Shown here one piece after another: positions 1 through 16,621 of a stretch of 64,000 nt of DNA. Numbering within the stretch: the first letter of the stretch is position 1; each line of letters opens with the position of its first letter. A program made the translations under genes and the position numbers. Source of the DNA: Epiperipatus broadwayi (taxonomy: Eukaryota > Onychophora > Udeonychophora > Euonychophora > Peripatidae); NCBI GenBank assembly GCA_028023455.1, contig JAQFVV010006352.1, forward strand, positions 1,880,204-1,944,203. Direction: 5' to 3'. The notes beneath the pieces are model-generated. The model had not been told where the DNA came from and made no database searches. It saw only the letters and a list, made by a program, of their open reading frames with translations.

Positions 1-717
1 TTTTTAGTAGCTTCCACTATGCCTTGACAGCTTCTCTTAAGTAATGGCTGGCTAGGATAATCTTTTCCTTCTCTGCCACAGAGTGCAGACAAAAATTATT
101 TAATGCTGTCTAGATGATCTATGGTATTTTCTCCTGGGTTTCCCCTAAAAATTTGAATTTCTACACAAAATATAAGGGATGGTCTCTACAATTTTCTTAG
201 ACTCATTTCGGGGTTTATCGTCCATTCCATTTCTACTTTTGGCTTTATTTTACTAGTGGTCTGAGCATCTTCTTTTTCCCTTTTCATATTTATATCAGCT
301 ACTTTAACTGTTTCTTGATTTGACTCCTCTTCTCCACTATCATCCTCTTTGCTGTCCACAACTTCTTTTGGTGTGGTCTGATTATCTTCTTCTCCTCTTG
401 GAGCTTAGTAAGTGTCTATTGCTTGAGGATGCTTTGCAATCTCTGAGGTTTGGGTTGGTTTGGGTGCTTCATTTTTCCTCAAGCCTTAGAATCCTTTTCA
501 TCATCAGCAGCATTAACTTTCTGTCCTCTCTTATTTCTCTGAGGATCGTATGCAAAGTCTCTCGATTGTCATGATCATCTTTAGTAGTCTTCCTGCTTTG
601 ATGGTTGCATTCTTTCCTATTGATCCGATTTTTAAAAGTGATCTCTTGTTCACTGGAGGTGGTTAAAAGTGCATCACTATCATCAGTCAATTCTTTATCT
701 AATTTCTCTCCTTCCAT
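1..717 (-). mobile_element. LTR-retrotransposon gag-like relic (truncated by window edge)
   Basis: A minus-strand reading frame starts with ATG at 717 and stays open to 469. It then shifts frame and continues as an acidic, charged stretch to about 200. Between about 1 and 150 the reading includes FRGNPGE, and after one more shift ASHYLREAVKA followed by a stop and WKLL. This resembles the capsid region of Ty3/gypsy-type Gag proteins, which usually have F.G.P followed later by a helix ending in A..WW. At least two frameshifts and internal stops show it is dead. It lies upstream of and opposite to the Tg1 gene. The family is inferred from a short resemblance, and pol, if present, lies outside the window. 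Confidence 0.5.
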
Positions 718-1103
718 TTTTGAAAAAAAATAAACAATATAATCACAAAATTAAGGCACTCTTTCTCTGTATACTTAAATAATGACATTTTTTTCTCTAT
801 TACATTTAATTAGGTTTCTGACTACTGATCCCATTGTCCCTATCATCATTAGCTGCTGCATATTATTTCCCCAATCTATGTAATCTGCCTTTTTCAGTTT
901 AGTTTTAGTTCACCTACATTTTCTTGGTTAGCTCTTTATTAATTCTTTGAATGAGACATGTATCTTATTTAAAAACTATTAAATATAAGAAAAACAAACA
1001 TTACTCACTTTCCCTCTGTTCAACTGTTCTCCCATGTCTGAAAAAAAACTATACAAATGATTAGTGATATACAATTAGTAATTCATCTTTACACAACAAT
1101 TAG

Positions 1104-5482
<4,379 letters not shown>

Positions 5483-5565
5483 GGTCATGGTAATATTGTT
5501 TTATCAACTAAACCAATGTGTGATCCTGATGGAAGCTTTTCTAGAAAACAGTGTAACATAACACA
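5483..5565 (+). CDS. Thyroglobulin type-1 domain gene, internal exon (domain 1, first half)
   Basis: An 83-nt exon lies between a pyrimidine-rich acceptor (tcttttacttag) and a strong donor (gtaagt). It starts in phase 0 and ends with two bases of a codon. It encodes 27 residues including CDPDGSFSRKQC, the P-x-C-D-x-D-G-x-[YF]...QC core of thyroglobulin type-1 domains, where cysteines 2 and 3 fall. Cysteine 1 must come from an upstream exon. The leftover CA completes a codon with the first base of the exon at 19526, giving a continuous domain across a 13,960-bp intron. Tg1 domains are secreted or extracellular and many inhibit cysteine or aspartic proteases (thyropins). That function is family knowledge and is not shown here. 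Confidence 0.85.
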
Positions 5566-6003
5566 GTAAGTTTTTATGTATATACACATATCTCTACATG
5601 TATGTGTAACTCAAAGAAGTGATTGATATTAACTGAAAAATGGGTTTTGATAATTATTACTGATGATAGCTAAATTTGAAAAAACAGAACGATAGGTAGA
5701 TAATAACATATAAAAATTATTTTGTGAGAGTTGTAAATATATTGTAATGGTCAACAAGATGAGCATGTGATTTTGGGATAGGGAAGAGTATGTGTATATT
5801 CAGCAAAGACAGCCATTGATGCAACATTGAGGCAAACAGTATATTTTATTGCATTAAAACTACATTAAATGTAAATAAATAGTCATTAGGTTTGCAATGT
5901 CTGGATTTGTACTTTTCTAAATAAAAATAAAATGAAGTATATTAAGTATGTTGTAGCTAGTGAATAGGTTGAATTTTTGATACTTTTTAAAAAATAAAAA
6001 GAT

Positions 6004-7335
6004 TTAGTTTTAAGATTTTTAAAACAAAATTTTGCAAAAGCAAAAGATTGTGTCATATTTTTCTTTTAGAATAAAATTTCTTAGCAGGAAGGTGAGGGGG
6101 GGGGATCTAAAAGAGAATTAGAAAATAGATTTAAAACTTTTTTTTCTCTCTCTTTGTAAAAAAAACAAACTTTTATAATGTATAAAATAAACAAATGTGA
6201 AATCAAACTAAAAATTATTCTGTAAAAATAAAATGTTTGTAAAACTTTCAAAAATGTGATTAATTAGTTTATACATCTCAGATTGATAATAAAATCAAAA
6301 TCAATGGTTGAATAAATTTAAAAAATACTGTAAACTATCTTATTGAGGTAATAGATGAATGTGAACAGATTAAGATTAAGGCAAATGTAAAAATCAATTA
6401 ATTAAAGAAATGTAAAATTAATTAAAAGACAGATTTAACTCAAGATAAAATAAAACAATGAAAGAGTTAAGATATAAAAATTACATCTTGATTATTATTC
6501 AAGAGTTTTGGCTATTATTATTCAGTTTAGACTGAATGCAGAATTTAAACAACCAGAGATCCAGATATTTAGAAACTATAAATACAGTAGTAAACCAGTC
6601 AATTACTGCTGTGGTAAACATCTATGAAAAGTGACAGATCTAGCAACATGCACTGCTAGACAACTTTAGAATATTATATTGGCATTCAGGCTCCAAAAAA
6701 CCATTAACAAAAAAAAATAACTGAAGCTCACTGGAACCAATTCCCATAACTATGCCTAGATTTAAATAAATTCTGCCACAAACTCTTTCTCCCATTGTCA
6801 TTACAAAGAATGGAAAACAAGCCTTGGATGATGGAGACCAAAAAGCCAATCGATTGGAAACTGACAATGATGAAAAACTAGACTCTTTTTTTTAAATAAA
6901 TAAACTTTAATTAATGAACTATTATAACTATAGCCTAAAGTCTTTTTTTTTCTTATGCAAAATTTTTTGTTATTTTATATTATATTAAATATATATGTGT
7001 GTAAATAATTAAATATTAATGGTTGCTTTAATTGTTATTTTGTCTACTGTGTCTTTCTATCTTGTCACTGCATATCACTAATTAATGCAGAGTTATTTTA
7101 TGGCTAATGTAAATGTGCTGGACCCAGAGCCAGAGTGTGAGCTAGTCATGAGATGTTTCAAACTGGAATGTGTGCCTGTCATCTGAATCATGCTGATTAT
7201 ATAACTTATAATTGGCTGGAACCTGAGGTTGATCCTCAAAACATATAAAATGCTTTGGATGGCAGGGTTTAAATCTAGCAGTCAAGGTGGGCCATGGTCT
7301 GGAAATGTGATCATTGATTATACTTTGTATAGCCT
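6004..7335. repeat. Dispersed repeat R1, copy 1 (about 1.3 kb)
   Basis: This segment recurs in the same orientation at 9146-10568. Shared landmarks include gcaaaagcaaaagattg, caaccagagatccagata and ggtgggccatg. Copies differ by many substitutions and small indels, so the duplication is old. No open frame of substance and no recognised family. It lies in intron 1 of the Tg1 gene. Confidence 0.8.
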
Positions 7336-9145
7336 CAGTCTGGCTAGAGGAACTGTTGGTGTTTCATTATCTGTGGTATTGTACTTCTCTGCTTGAAGGG
7401 TTGGTCATCTGCAATAATGAGAATGCAGCTAGAGTTAAAATTGAGATCTAAAAGGAAAGAGATCACTGTGATTTTTTTTGACCCGATTCAAATGCTGTCC
7501 AATGTGGGTGCCAAAGTGCCATAAATTGATCCAGCATAATTAAAGTTAAAAAAAGTAAGATCGTAATTAAAACTGAAAAAAAAAAGCAAAACTAAAATTT
7601 AAAATAACCACTAAATTGCATGATAAAAATTAAAATGGTGAGCAGTGTGAAAAAAGAGATAGTCTAAGGCAAATAAGTATAATATTGATAAAGTAAGGAA
7701 TAATAATTGAAAATATATATGAATAAATAATGTAATTAAACCAATAAACATCACATGACCACCACCTCATTCGATTTAAAATATTTACTAGAAAATTTAG
7801 TTCGATTTAAAAATAAAAAAAATAATGAAAATAAAAGAATAGCCTGACAAAGGTTGGGAGAGGGGATTAGAGTTGATATTATTTAAATGGAAGTATAATG
7901 AGAATTTTGTTATTTAAAGTAAAATAATAAACTTTTAGAGTAAATATATAATAATAAAATGCTTTTTTTCCCCTGTGTATAGAATCAAAATGTGGTGATA
8001 AAATAATAAATAAATTTAAAAGAATAAATAAGCATATAATAAATGAAATGATATCTATAATAAAATATAAAATAATCTTTCAAGTGAATGTGGATTGTGT
8101 TTGGGTTGATAGTCATGAGGGGAGTCTTTTAAATAAAGAACAGTTAAGAAAAGTATACTAAGTGTATGCTATCATGCTGTGTGGAAACAGTACCTGTAAT
8201 GTGTGAAACAGGGTGATAGTTTTATAGAATGAGGATCCAATAGAGAGATTCCTGTGCCCATCAAAATCATGCCAGGAGAAGTAGTCCCAATCTTTGTATC
8301 AAATATGTGCACTGGACAAATACTAGCATAAACTGCAAATCACTTTCATGGGAAGAAAAATTCCCAAAATTTTGTAATGTCTCATTTTAGCATAAGTTGA
8401 GTGGTCAGTGGCTGAATACTGACATATGCAGCAACCTCCATTTTGTCTTCTAGGATGTAGATCCATTGAAAAAAAGACATGGACTCATTCAATTGGATGG
8501 TAGAAAAATCCCAGCATAGAAGGTGAATATATTCTATGATACATTGCATTTAAACCCCTGTACATATTGGAATGATGTATGTTGTTCCTGGTGGTCATCA
8601 CACATGACATAATTGTTGAAATCAACATTGTGTACAGCCTGAAAAGAAGAATAGTGAAAGAAGGATCACATATACTTTATTGATTTGTAGCAATTTTAAA
8701 ACTTATTTGATAGAAAAATATTACATAAATATCTAAAAATAAAAAAATCAAATGTTAAAGTTAAAATAATAATAATAATAAACAAAATGTTAGAGCTAAA
8801 ATGGGACAAACTGATGTATTTTACCTCTCAAATAAAGGGTCTGTGTGATGTACCATTAGTGAATAGCATTACATATTTCATAATTTTTTTTTAAATTAGT
8901 GTTAAGATTTTTTATTCTAAAATAACTTTATTAAAGTAAATAATATATGATTACAAAAATGCAATTGGATAAGAATGAATATTACATTTGAACTATAGGC
9001 ATAATTAATAATTAACTGATAACATAATGATAAATAAGACAACACTTAATGAATAAATACATGTTAATTTGGTCACCATTGACCTTATCTAGGAAACTGA
9101 AAAAGTTTTCAAGTTTTCTCGTATAGAAATTTTGTAGATAAGATT
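7336..9145. other. AT-rich intron sequence between the two R1 copies
   Basis: No gene, tandem array or recognisable element is visible. A slightly less AT-rich patch lies at about 8160-8660. Confidence 0.5.
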
Positions 9146-10158
9146 CTGTTTTAAGATTTTTTAAATGAAATTTTGCAAAAGCAAAAGATTGCCTCGGAAG
9201 GGGAATATAGAATAGAATTAGAAGATAGATTTAAAACTTTTTTTCTCTCTTTGTAAAAAACTTATAAAGTATAAAATAAACAAATGCAAAAGCAGACTAA
9301 AATTTAGTGTGTAAAAATAAAAATAAAACTTTCAAAAATATAATTACTTAGTTTATAAGATTACAGATTGACAATAAAACCAAAATCAATGGTTGAATTA
9401 ATTAAACAAACTGAAATCTATCTTATTGAGATAATAGATGAAACTGAATGGAATAAGATTAAGGCAAATGTAAAAATCAATTAATTAAAGAAATGTAAAA
9501 TTAATTAAAAGACAGATTCCAGTCAAGACAAAATAAAACAATGAGAGAATTAAGATATATACAAGTTACATCTTGGTTATTGTTCTTCAGTTAAAAATGC
9601 AATTTTCTAGATCATTCATCATTCAAATTATTAACATTCAGTGTGGACAGAATGCAGACTCCAAACAACCAGAGATCCAGATATTCAGAAACTGTAAACA
9701 CAGTAGTAAGCCAGTCAATTACTGCTGCAATCAGCATACATGCAAAAGCCATCAGCATCCATGCAAAAGCCATAGATATAGAAATATGCATTGCTAAACA
9801 ACTTTACAATATTCAGCTGGGCTTCAGGCCCCAAAATCCCCAATAAACAGAAAATCAACTGAGTCTCACCAAAAACAGTGGCCAGAGCTATACCTAGATT
9901 TAAGTCAATTCTGCCACAAACTGTCTTTCTCATTGTCAATATAAAGAATGGAAAACAAGCATTGGAAACATCAATGAAGACCAAAAAGCCAAACAGTTGG
10001 AAACTGACAATCATGAAAATCTAGGTAAAGATACTTTTAAGGATATTCTGATCACAGTCTAGTCTCCTTATTTTAAATGAATGAACTTTAACAAATGGAC
10101 TATTATAACTATCACCTAAAGTCATTTATAAATTTTCTTATGTGAAATTTATTGTTGT

Positions 10159-10220
<62 letters not shown>

Positions 10221-10568
10221 GTGTGTGTGTAAATAATTAAATATTAATGTTCACTTTAATTGTTATTTTGTCTATTTTTTCTTTCTCTCTAGTACTGTGT
10301 AACAAGTAATTTAATGTAGACTTATTTTATGAGTAAAGTAAATGTTCTGAATCGGGAGACAAAGGGTGAGCTAGTCATGGGATATTTCAAGTACTGAATT
10401 GTGTGCCTGTTATTCAAAGCATGCTCATTATATAACTTATGATTGGCTGGCACCTGAGATTGATCCTCAAAACAAATAAAATGTTTGGGTGGCAGGGGTT
10501 TGAATCTAGCAGTTGAGGTGGGCCATGATCTGGAAATGTGATCATGTTATGCTTTGCATAGCTCGATC
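9146..10568. repeat. Dispersed repeat R1, copy 2 (about 1.4 kb)
   Basis: Direct repeat of 6004-7335 with a (TA)n tract expanded at 10158-10220 and a short internal duplication at about 9740-9780 (atgcaaaagccat occurs twice). It reads as a dispersed non-coding transposon copy. Confidence 0.8.
10158..10220. repeat. (TA)n microsatellite with one CA interruption
   Basis: Alternating TA interrupted by tacata. The corresponding place in R1 copy 1 (about 6970-7000) has only a short TA run, so it expanded after duplication. Confidence 0.95.
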
Positions 10569-11367
10569 AGACCATGGGCATCATTGACGGCTCTGCTATC
10601 AATGGACCCCCCCTGCTTGAAGCTGCACATAATATTAAAAATATAAATTAAATATTATATTAAATGGGGTTTAAACCCATTTAATCCCATTTAAATAATA
10701 GCTTTTAAATGGACCTGGTTCAACATATTATTGTATGTCTTATATCTCATGTCAATATATATGGTGAATCCCATTGGGCACCATGGTTAAACAAATACTT
10801 TATATCAGTATATTTCCAGTTGATATCCATAATTGAACAATTTCCACTTGATATCCATAATTGAACAATGTCTAAATAGAATATATCTCAGAGTTCAAAA
10901 TATGCATGTGTGGGTGTGTGACTAAATACATGTTAAATAAATAAATAATAACTAAATAAAAAAATACAAAGTCAAGTTTAATGAATAAAATTTAAATTAA
11001 GTTTATTTCCATCTATAAAAAAAATGAAACATTTTATTATTTATTTACAATTAATAATTTGCTTTAATTAAATAAAAATTTATTCACCTTTTATTTTCCT
11101 AAAAAAATAAATTACCACAATTAAAGTATATGTTTCATATGTATATGGTTGTATGCAATAATATGATGTATAACATAGATATATATTTATTTTATAAATT
11201 TAATAAATAAAAATAATTTTATTATGAGCACACATTTGCTTAAACATATGGCTCAACTATAATATAAATGGAAAAATATAATTTTTCAAGTTTAGTAAAG
11301 TAATTTAACATCAATCTTCATTTCATTACGTATTTAAGCATGTAATTCATGACTATATATATATATA

Positions 11368-11543
11368 ATACATATTTTGCGGGTTCATTCGTGTTAAAAA
11401 CCTTTAATATTAATATACTGATGTTTCGACTTGGTCACACAAGCCATCCACAGAGTCAGTGGATGGCTTGTATGACCAAGTCGAAACGTCAGTATATTAA
11501 TATTAAAAGTTTTTAACACGGATAAACCAGCAAAATATGTATT
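11368..11543. repeat. Hairpin palindrome with GTCGAAACGTC signature
   Basis: Two arms of about 84 bp (11368-11451 and 11459-11543) are near-perfect inverted copies around a 7-nt loop (agagtca). Each arm, read outward from the loop, gives GGCTTG, a short loop, CAAGTC and then GAAACGTC (GAAACATC in the left arm). This is a stem followed by the GAAA box as in stem II of hammerhead motifs at Penelope-element tails. The upstream CTGATGA box is not conserved (CTGTGGAT), so it is at best a relic. Confidence 0.75.
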
Positions 11544-11579
11544 TTATATATTTAACCCGTGCAAATCTCGTTTTAACAT

Positions 11580-13595
<2,016 letters not shown>

Positions 13596-13734
13596 TGAAA
13601 AATAAAAACACAAGTTAAAAACTTGCATATGCTTGTATTTATGACAATAGATGGCGTTATACCAAAAACACCTTCAAGCGTTTGTTTACATAAACGTCAG
13701 AGCAAGTATTTCACTATCTCTAACTTAATTTCCA

Positions 13735-13778
13735 CCTTCATATCATGATTTCAAGCTATTTGCTATCGTCAGTGAAGG
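13735..13778 (-). ncRNA. Hammerhead ribozyme motif, satellite unit 1
   Basis: Read on the minus strand the order is: CCTTCA (stem I), CTGACGA (core, fits CUGANGA), stem-loop II (AGC, AAATA loop, GCT, flanked by a T.T mismatch), GAAA (core), AT-CATG-AT (2-bp stem III with palindromic tetraloop), A (cleavage nucleotide of an AUA triplet), TGAAGG (other strand of stem I, fully complementary to CCTTCA). All core boxes are intact. The mismatch where active hammerheads usually have the 10.1-11.1 G-C pair may lower activity. Confidence 0.75.
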
Positions 13779-14135
13779 ACAGGATTAAGAAACTAGATCT
13801 AAAACACAAACTCTGAGCGTTTAAGAAACAGTTTCTATTCAGCCTGCGAGCGTGAATCTTTTAGACACGTAATGTCTTCAAACTCAGCATCGCATACCAG
13901 ATAGCTACATGGGTCTGATATCAGTTCAGCATCACCACATAGTAGAAGTCTCTGCAATATATATCATTGCAAGAAAGACCTCAAAGGTACATTTATAAAA
14001 AACAAAAAACACAAGTTAAAAACTTGCATACGCTTGTATTTATGACAATAGATGGCGTTATACCAAAAACACCTTCAAGCGTTTGTTTACATAAACGTCA
14101 GAGCGAGTATTTCACTATCTCTAACTTAATTTCCA

Positions 14136-14179
14136 CCTTCATATCATGATTTCAAGCTATTTGCTATCATCAGTGAAGG
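14136..14179 (-). ncRNA. Hammerhead ribozyme motif, satellite unit 2
   Basis: Same layout as the unit-1 motif, with core box CTGATGA, GAAA, CATG tetraloop and perfect CCTTCA/TGAAGG stem I. Confidence 0.75.
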
Positions 14180-14536
14180 ACAGGATTAAGAAACTAGATC
14201 TAAAACACAAACTCTGAGCGTTTAAGAAACAGTTTCTATTCAGCTTGCGAGCATGAATCTTTTAGACACGTAATGTCTTCAAACTCAGCATCGCATGCCA
14301 GATAGCTACATGGGTCTGATATCAGTTCAGCATCACCACATAGTAGAAGTCTCTGCAATATATATCATTGCAAGAAAGACCTCAAAGGTACATTTATGAA
14401 AAACAAAAAACACAAGTTAAAAACTTGCATACGCTTGTATTTATGACAATAGATGGCGTTATACCAAAAACACCTTCAAGCGTTTGTTTACATAAATGTC
14501 AGAGCGAGTATTTCACTATCTCTAACTTAATTTCCA

Positions 14537-14580
14537 CCTTCATATCATGATTTCAAGCTATTTGCTATCATCAGTGAAGG
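14537..14580 (-). ncRNA. Hammerhead ribozyme motif, satellite unit 3
   Basis: All core boxes and stem I are intact (CTGATGA, GAAA, CCTTCA/TGAAGG), exactly 401 bp from the unit-2 motif. Confidence 0.75.
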
Positions 14581-14937
14581 ACAGGATTAAGAAACTAGAT
14601 CTAAAACACAAACTCTGAGCGTTTAAGAAACAGTTTCTATTCAGCTTGCGAGCGTGAATCTTTTAGACACATAATGTCTTCAAACTCAGCATCGCATGCC
14701 AGATAGCTACATGGGTCTGATATCAGTTCAGCATCACCACATAGTAGAAGTCTCTGCAATATATATCATTGCAAGAAAGACCTCAAAGGTACATTTATGA
14801 AAAACAAAAAACACAAGTTAAAAACTTGCATACGCTTGTATTTATGACAATAGATGGCGTTATACCAAAAACACCTTCAAGCGTTTGTTTACATAAATGT
14901 CAGAGCGAGTATTTCACTATCTCTAACTTAATTTCCA

Positions 14938-14981
14938 CCTTCATATCATGATTTCAAGCTATTTGCTATCATCAGTGAAGG
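14938..14981 (-). ncRNA. Hammerhead ribozyme motif, satellite unit 4
   Basis: All core boxes and stem I are intact, 401 bp from the unit-3 motif. Confidence 0.75.
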
Positions 14982-15338
14982 ACAGGATTAAGAAACTAGA
15001 TCTAAAACACAAACTCTGAGCATTTAAGAAACAGTTTCTATTCAGCTTGCGAGCGTGAATCTTTTAGACACATAATGTCTTCAAACTCAGCATTGCATGC
15101 CAGATAGCTACATGGGTCTGATATCAGTTCAGCATCACCACATAGTAGAAGTCTCTGCAATATATATCATTGCAAGAAAGACCTCAAAGGTACATTTATG
15201 AAAAACAAAAAACACAAGTTAAAAACTTGCATACGCTTGTATTTATGACAATAGATGGCGTTATACCAAAAACACCTTCAAGCGTTTGTTTACATAAATG
15301 TCAGAGCGAGTATTTCACTATCTCTAACTTAATTTCCA

Positions 15339-15382
15339 CCTTCATATCATGATTTCAAGCTATTTGCTATCGTCACTGAAGG
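15339..15382 (-). ncRNA. Hammerhead motif with disabled core, satellite unit 5
   Basis: The plus strand reads cgtcactgaagg instead of cgtcagtgaagg, so the core is GTGACGA and the essential C3 is G. C3 pairs with G8 in the catalytic core, so this copy is predicted inactive. Stem I, stem II and the GAAA box are otherwise kept. Confidence 0.7.
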
Positions 15383-15608
15383 ACAGAATTAAGAAACTAG
15401 ATCTAAAACACAAACTCTGAGCTTTTAAGAAACAGTTTCTATTCAGCTTGTGAGCGTGAATCTTTTAGACACGTAATGTCTTCAAACTCAGCATCACATG
15501 CCAGATAGCTACATGGGTCTGATATCAGTTCAGCATCACCAAATAGTAGAAGTCTCTGCAATATATATCATTGCAAGAAAGACCTCAAAGGTACATTTAT
15601 GAAAAAAA

Positions 15609-15640
15609 AATAGCTTGAAATCATGATATGAAGGTGGAAA
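15609..15640 (+). ncRNA. Half hammerhead motif at the array inversion point
   Basis: The first inverted unit begins after a run of A with TAGCTTGAAATCATGATA and TGAAGG. It holds only the 3' half of the ribozyme (end of stem II, GAAA, stem III, stem I 3' strand). The 5' half is missing, so the inversion breakpoint falls inside stem-loop II. Confidence 0.7.
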
Positions 15641-15991
15641 TCAAGTTAGAGATAGTGAAATACTCGCTCTGACGTTTATGTAAACAAATGCTTGAAGGTG
15701 TTTTTGGTATAACGCCATCTATTGTCATAAATACAAGCGTATGCAAGTTTTTTACTTGTGTTTTTTGTTTTTCATAAATGTACCTTTGAGGTCTTTCTTG
15801 CAATGATATATATTGCAGAGACTTCTACTATGTGGTGATGCTGAACTGATATCAGACCCATGTAGCTATCTGGCATGCGATGCTGAGTTTGAAGACATTA
15901 TGTGTCTAAAAGATTCACGCTCGCAAGCTGAATAGAAACTGTTTCTTAAACGCTCAGAGTTTGTGTTTTAGATCTAATTTCTTAATCCTGT

Positions 15992-16035
15992 CCTTCACTG
16001 ACGATAGCAAATAGCTTGAAATCATGATATGAAGG
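15992..16035 (+). ncRNA. Hammerhead ribozyme motif, inverted unit, sense to the Tg1 gene
   Basis: Plus strand order is CCTTCA, CTGACGA, stem-loop II, GAAA, ATCATGAT, A, TGAAGG. All core boxes and stem I are intact. It lies in intron 1 in the transcribed sense of the Tg1 gene, so the pre-mRNA would carry it. Confidence 0.75.
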
Positions 16036-16392
16036 TGGAAATTAAGTTAGAGATAGTGAAATACTCACTCTGACGTTTATGTAAACAAATGCTTGAAGGT
16101 GTTTTTGGTATAACGCCATCTATTGTCATAAATACAAGCGTATGCAAGTTTTTAACTTGTGTTTTTTGTTTTTCATAAATGTACCTTTGAGGTCTTTCTT
16201 GCAATGATATATATTGCAGAGACTTCTACTATGTGGTGATGCTGAACTGATATCAGACCCATGTAGCTATCTGGCATGCGATGCTGAGTTTTAAGACATT
16301 ACGTGTCTAAAAGATTCACACTCGCAAGCTGAATAGAAACTGTTTCTTAAACGCTCAGAGTTTGTGTTTTAGATCTAGTTTCTTAATCCTGT

Positions 16393-16436
16393 CCTTCACT
16401 GATGATAGCAAATAGCTTGAAATCATGATATGCAGA
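16393..16436 (+). ncRNA. Hammerhead motif, last inverted unit, damaged stem I
   Basis: The core CTGATGA and GAAA boxes and the CATG tetraloop are intact. The 3' strand of stem I reads TGCAGA instead of TGAAGG, which breaks two of six pairs, so activity is doubtful. Confidence 0.65.
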
Positions 16437-16530
16437 TGGAAATTAAGTTAGAGATAGTGAAATACTCACTCTGATGTTTATGTAAACAAATGCTTGAAGT
16501 TGTTTTTGGTATAACATCATCTATTGTCAT

Positions 16531-16548
16531 ATATATATATACCAAAGG

Positions 16549-16620
<72 letters not shown>
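16531..16620. repeat. (TA)n microsatellite
   Basis: Imperfect TA run separating the satellite array from the Penelope-like element to its right. Confidence 0.95.

Positions 16621-16621
<1 letters not shown>

Larger units (their letters stand above)
13596..16530. repeat. 401-bp satellite array carrying hammerhead ribozymes, with internal inversion
   Basis: About five head-to-tail units (13596-15608) repeat with a period of exactly 401 bp. The array then flips and about 2.3 inverted units follow (15609-16530), ending in (AT)n. Units are nearly identical, so the array is young or homogenised. Landmarks per unit are gacaatagatggcgttatac and ggtctgatatcagttcagc. A 60-codon open frame in each unit is short, conserved only because the DNA is, and has no recognisable domain. 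Units carry a compact hammerhead ribozyme encoded on the minus strand of the forward units and the plus strand of the inverted ones. The array lies in intron 1 of the Tg1 gene. It may be a tandem form of an animal retrozyme, which is inference. Confidence 0.9.

Noticed and set aside
5655-5690. CTGATGATAGC followed by TTTGAAA as another hammerhead
   Set aside because: No stem II, stem III or stem I complementarity can be drawn around it.
7505-7530. GTGGGTGCCAAAG as a primer-binding site of an LTR element formed by the two R1 copies
   Set aside because: R1 copies do not abut it, and the DNA to its right (including the region matching the Tg1 exon position) is not repeated as an LTR would require.
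13967-16204. Repeated 60-codon open frames in each satellite unit
   Set aside because: They are identical because the DNA units are, have no domain, and run across non-coding landmarks. I see no sign of selection on the protein.
13596-16530. CRISPR-like repeat array
   Set aside because: Units are 401 bp and nearly identical throughout, with no short repeats separated by unique spacers, and the genome is eukaryotic.
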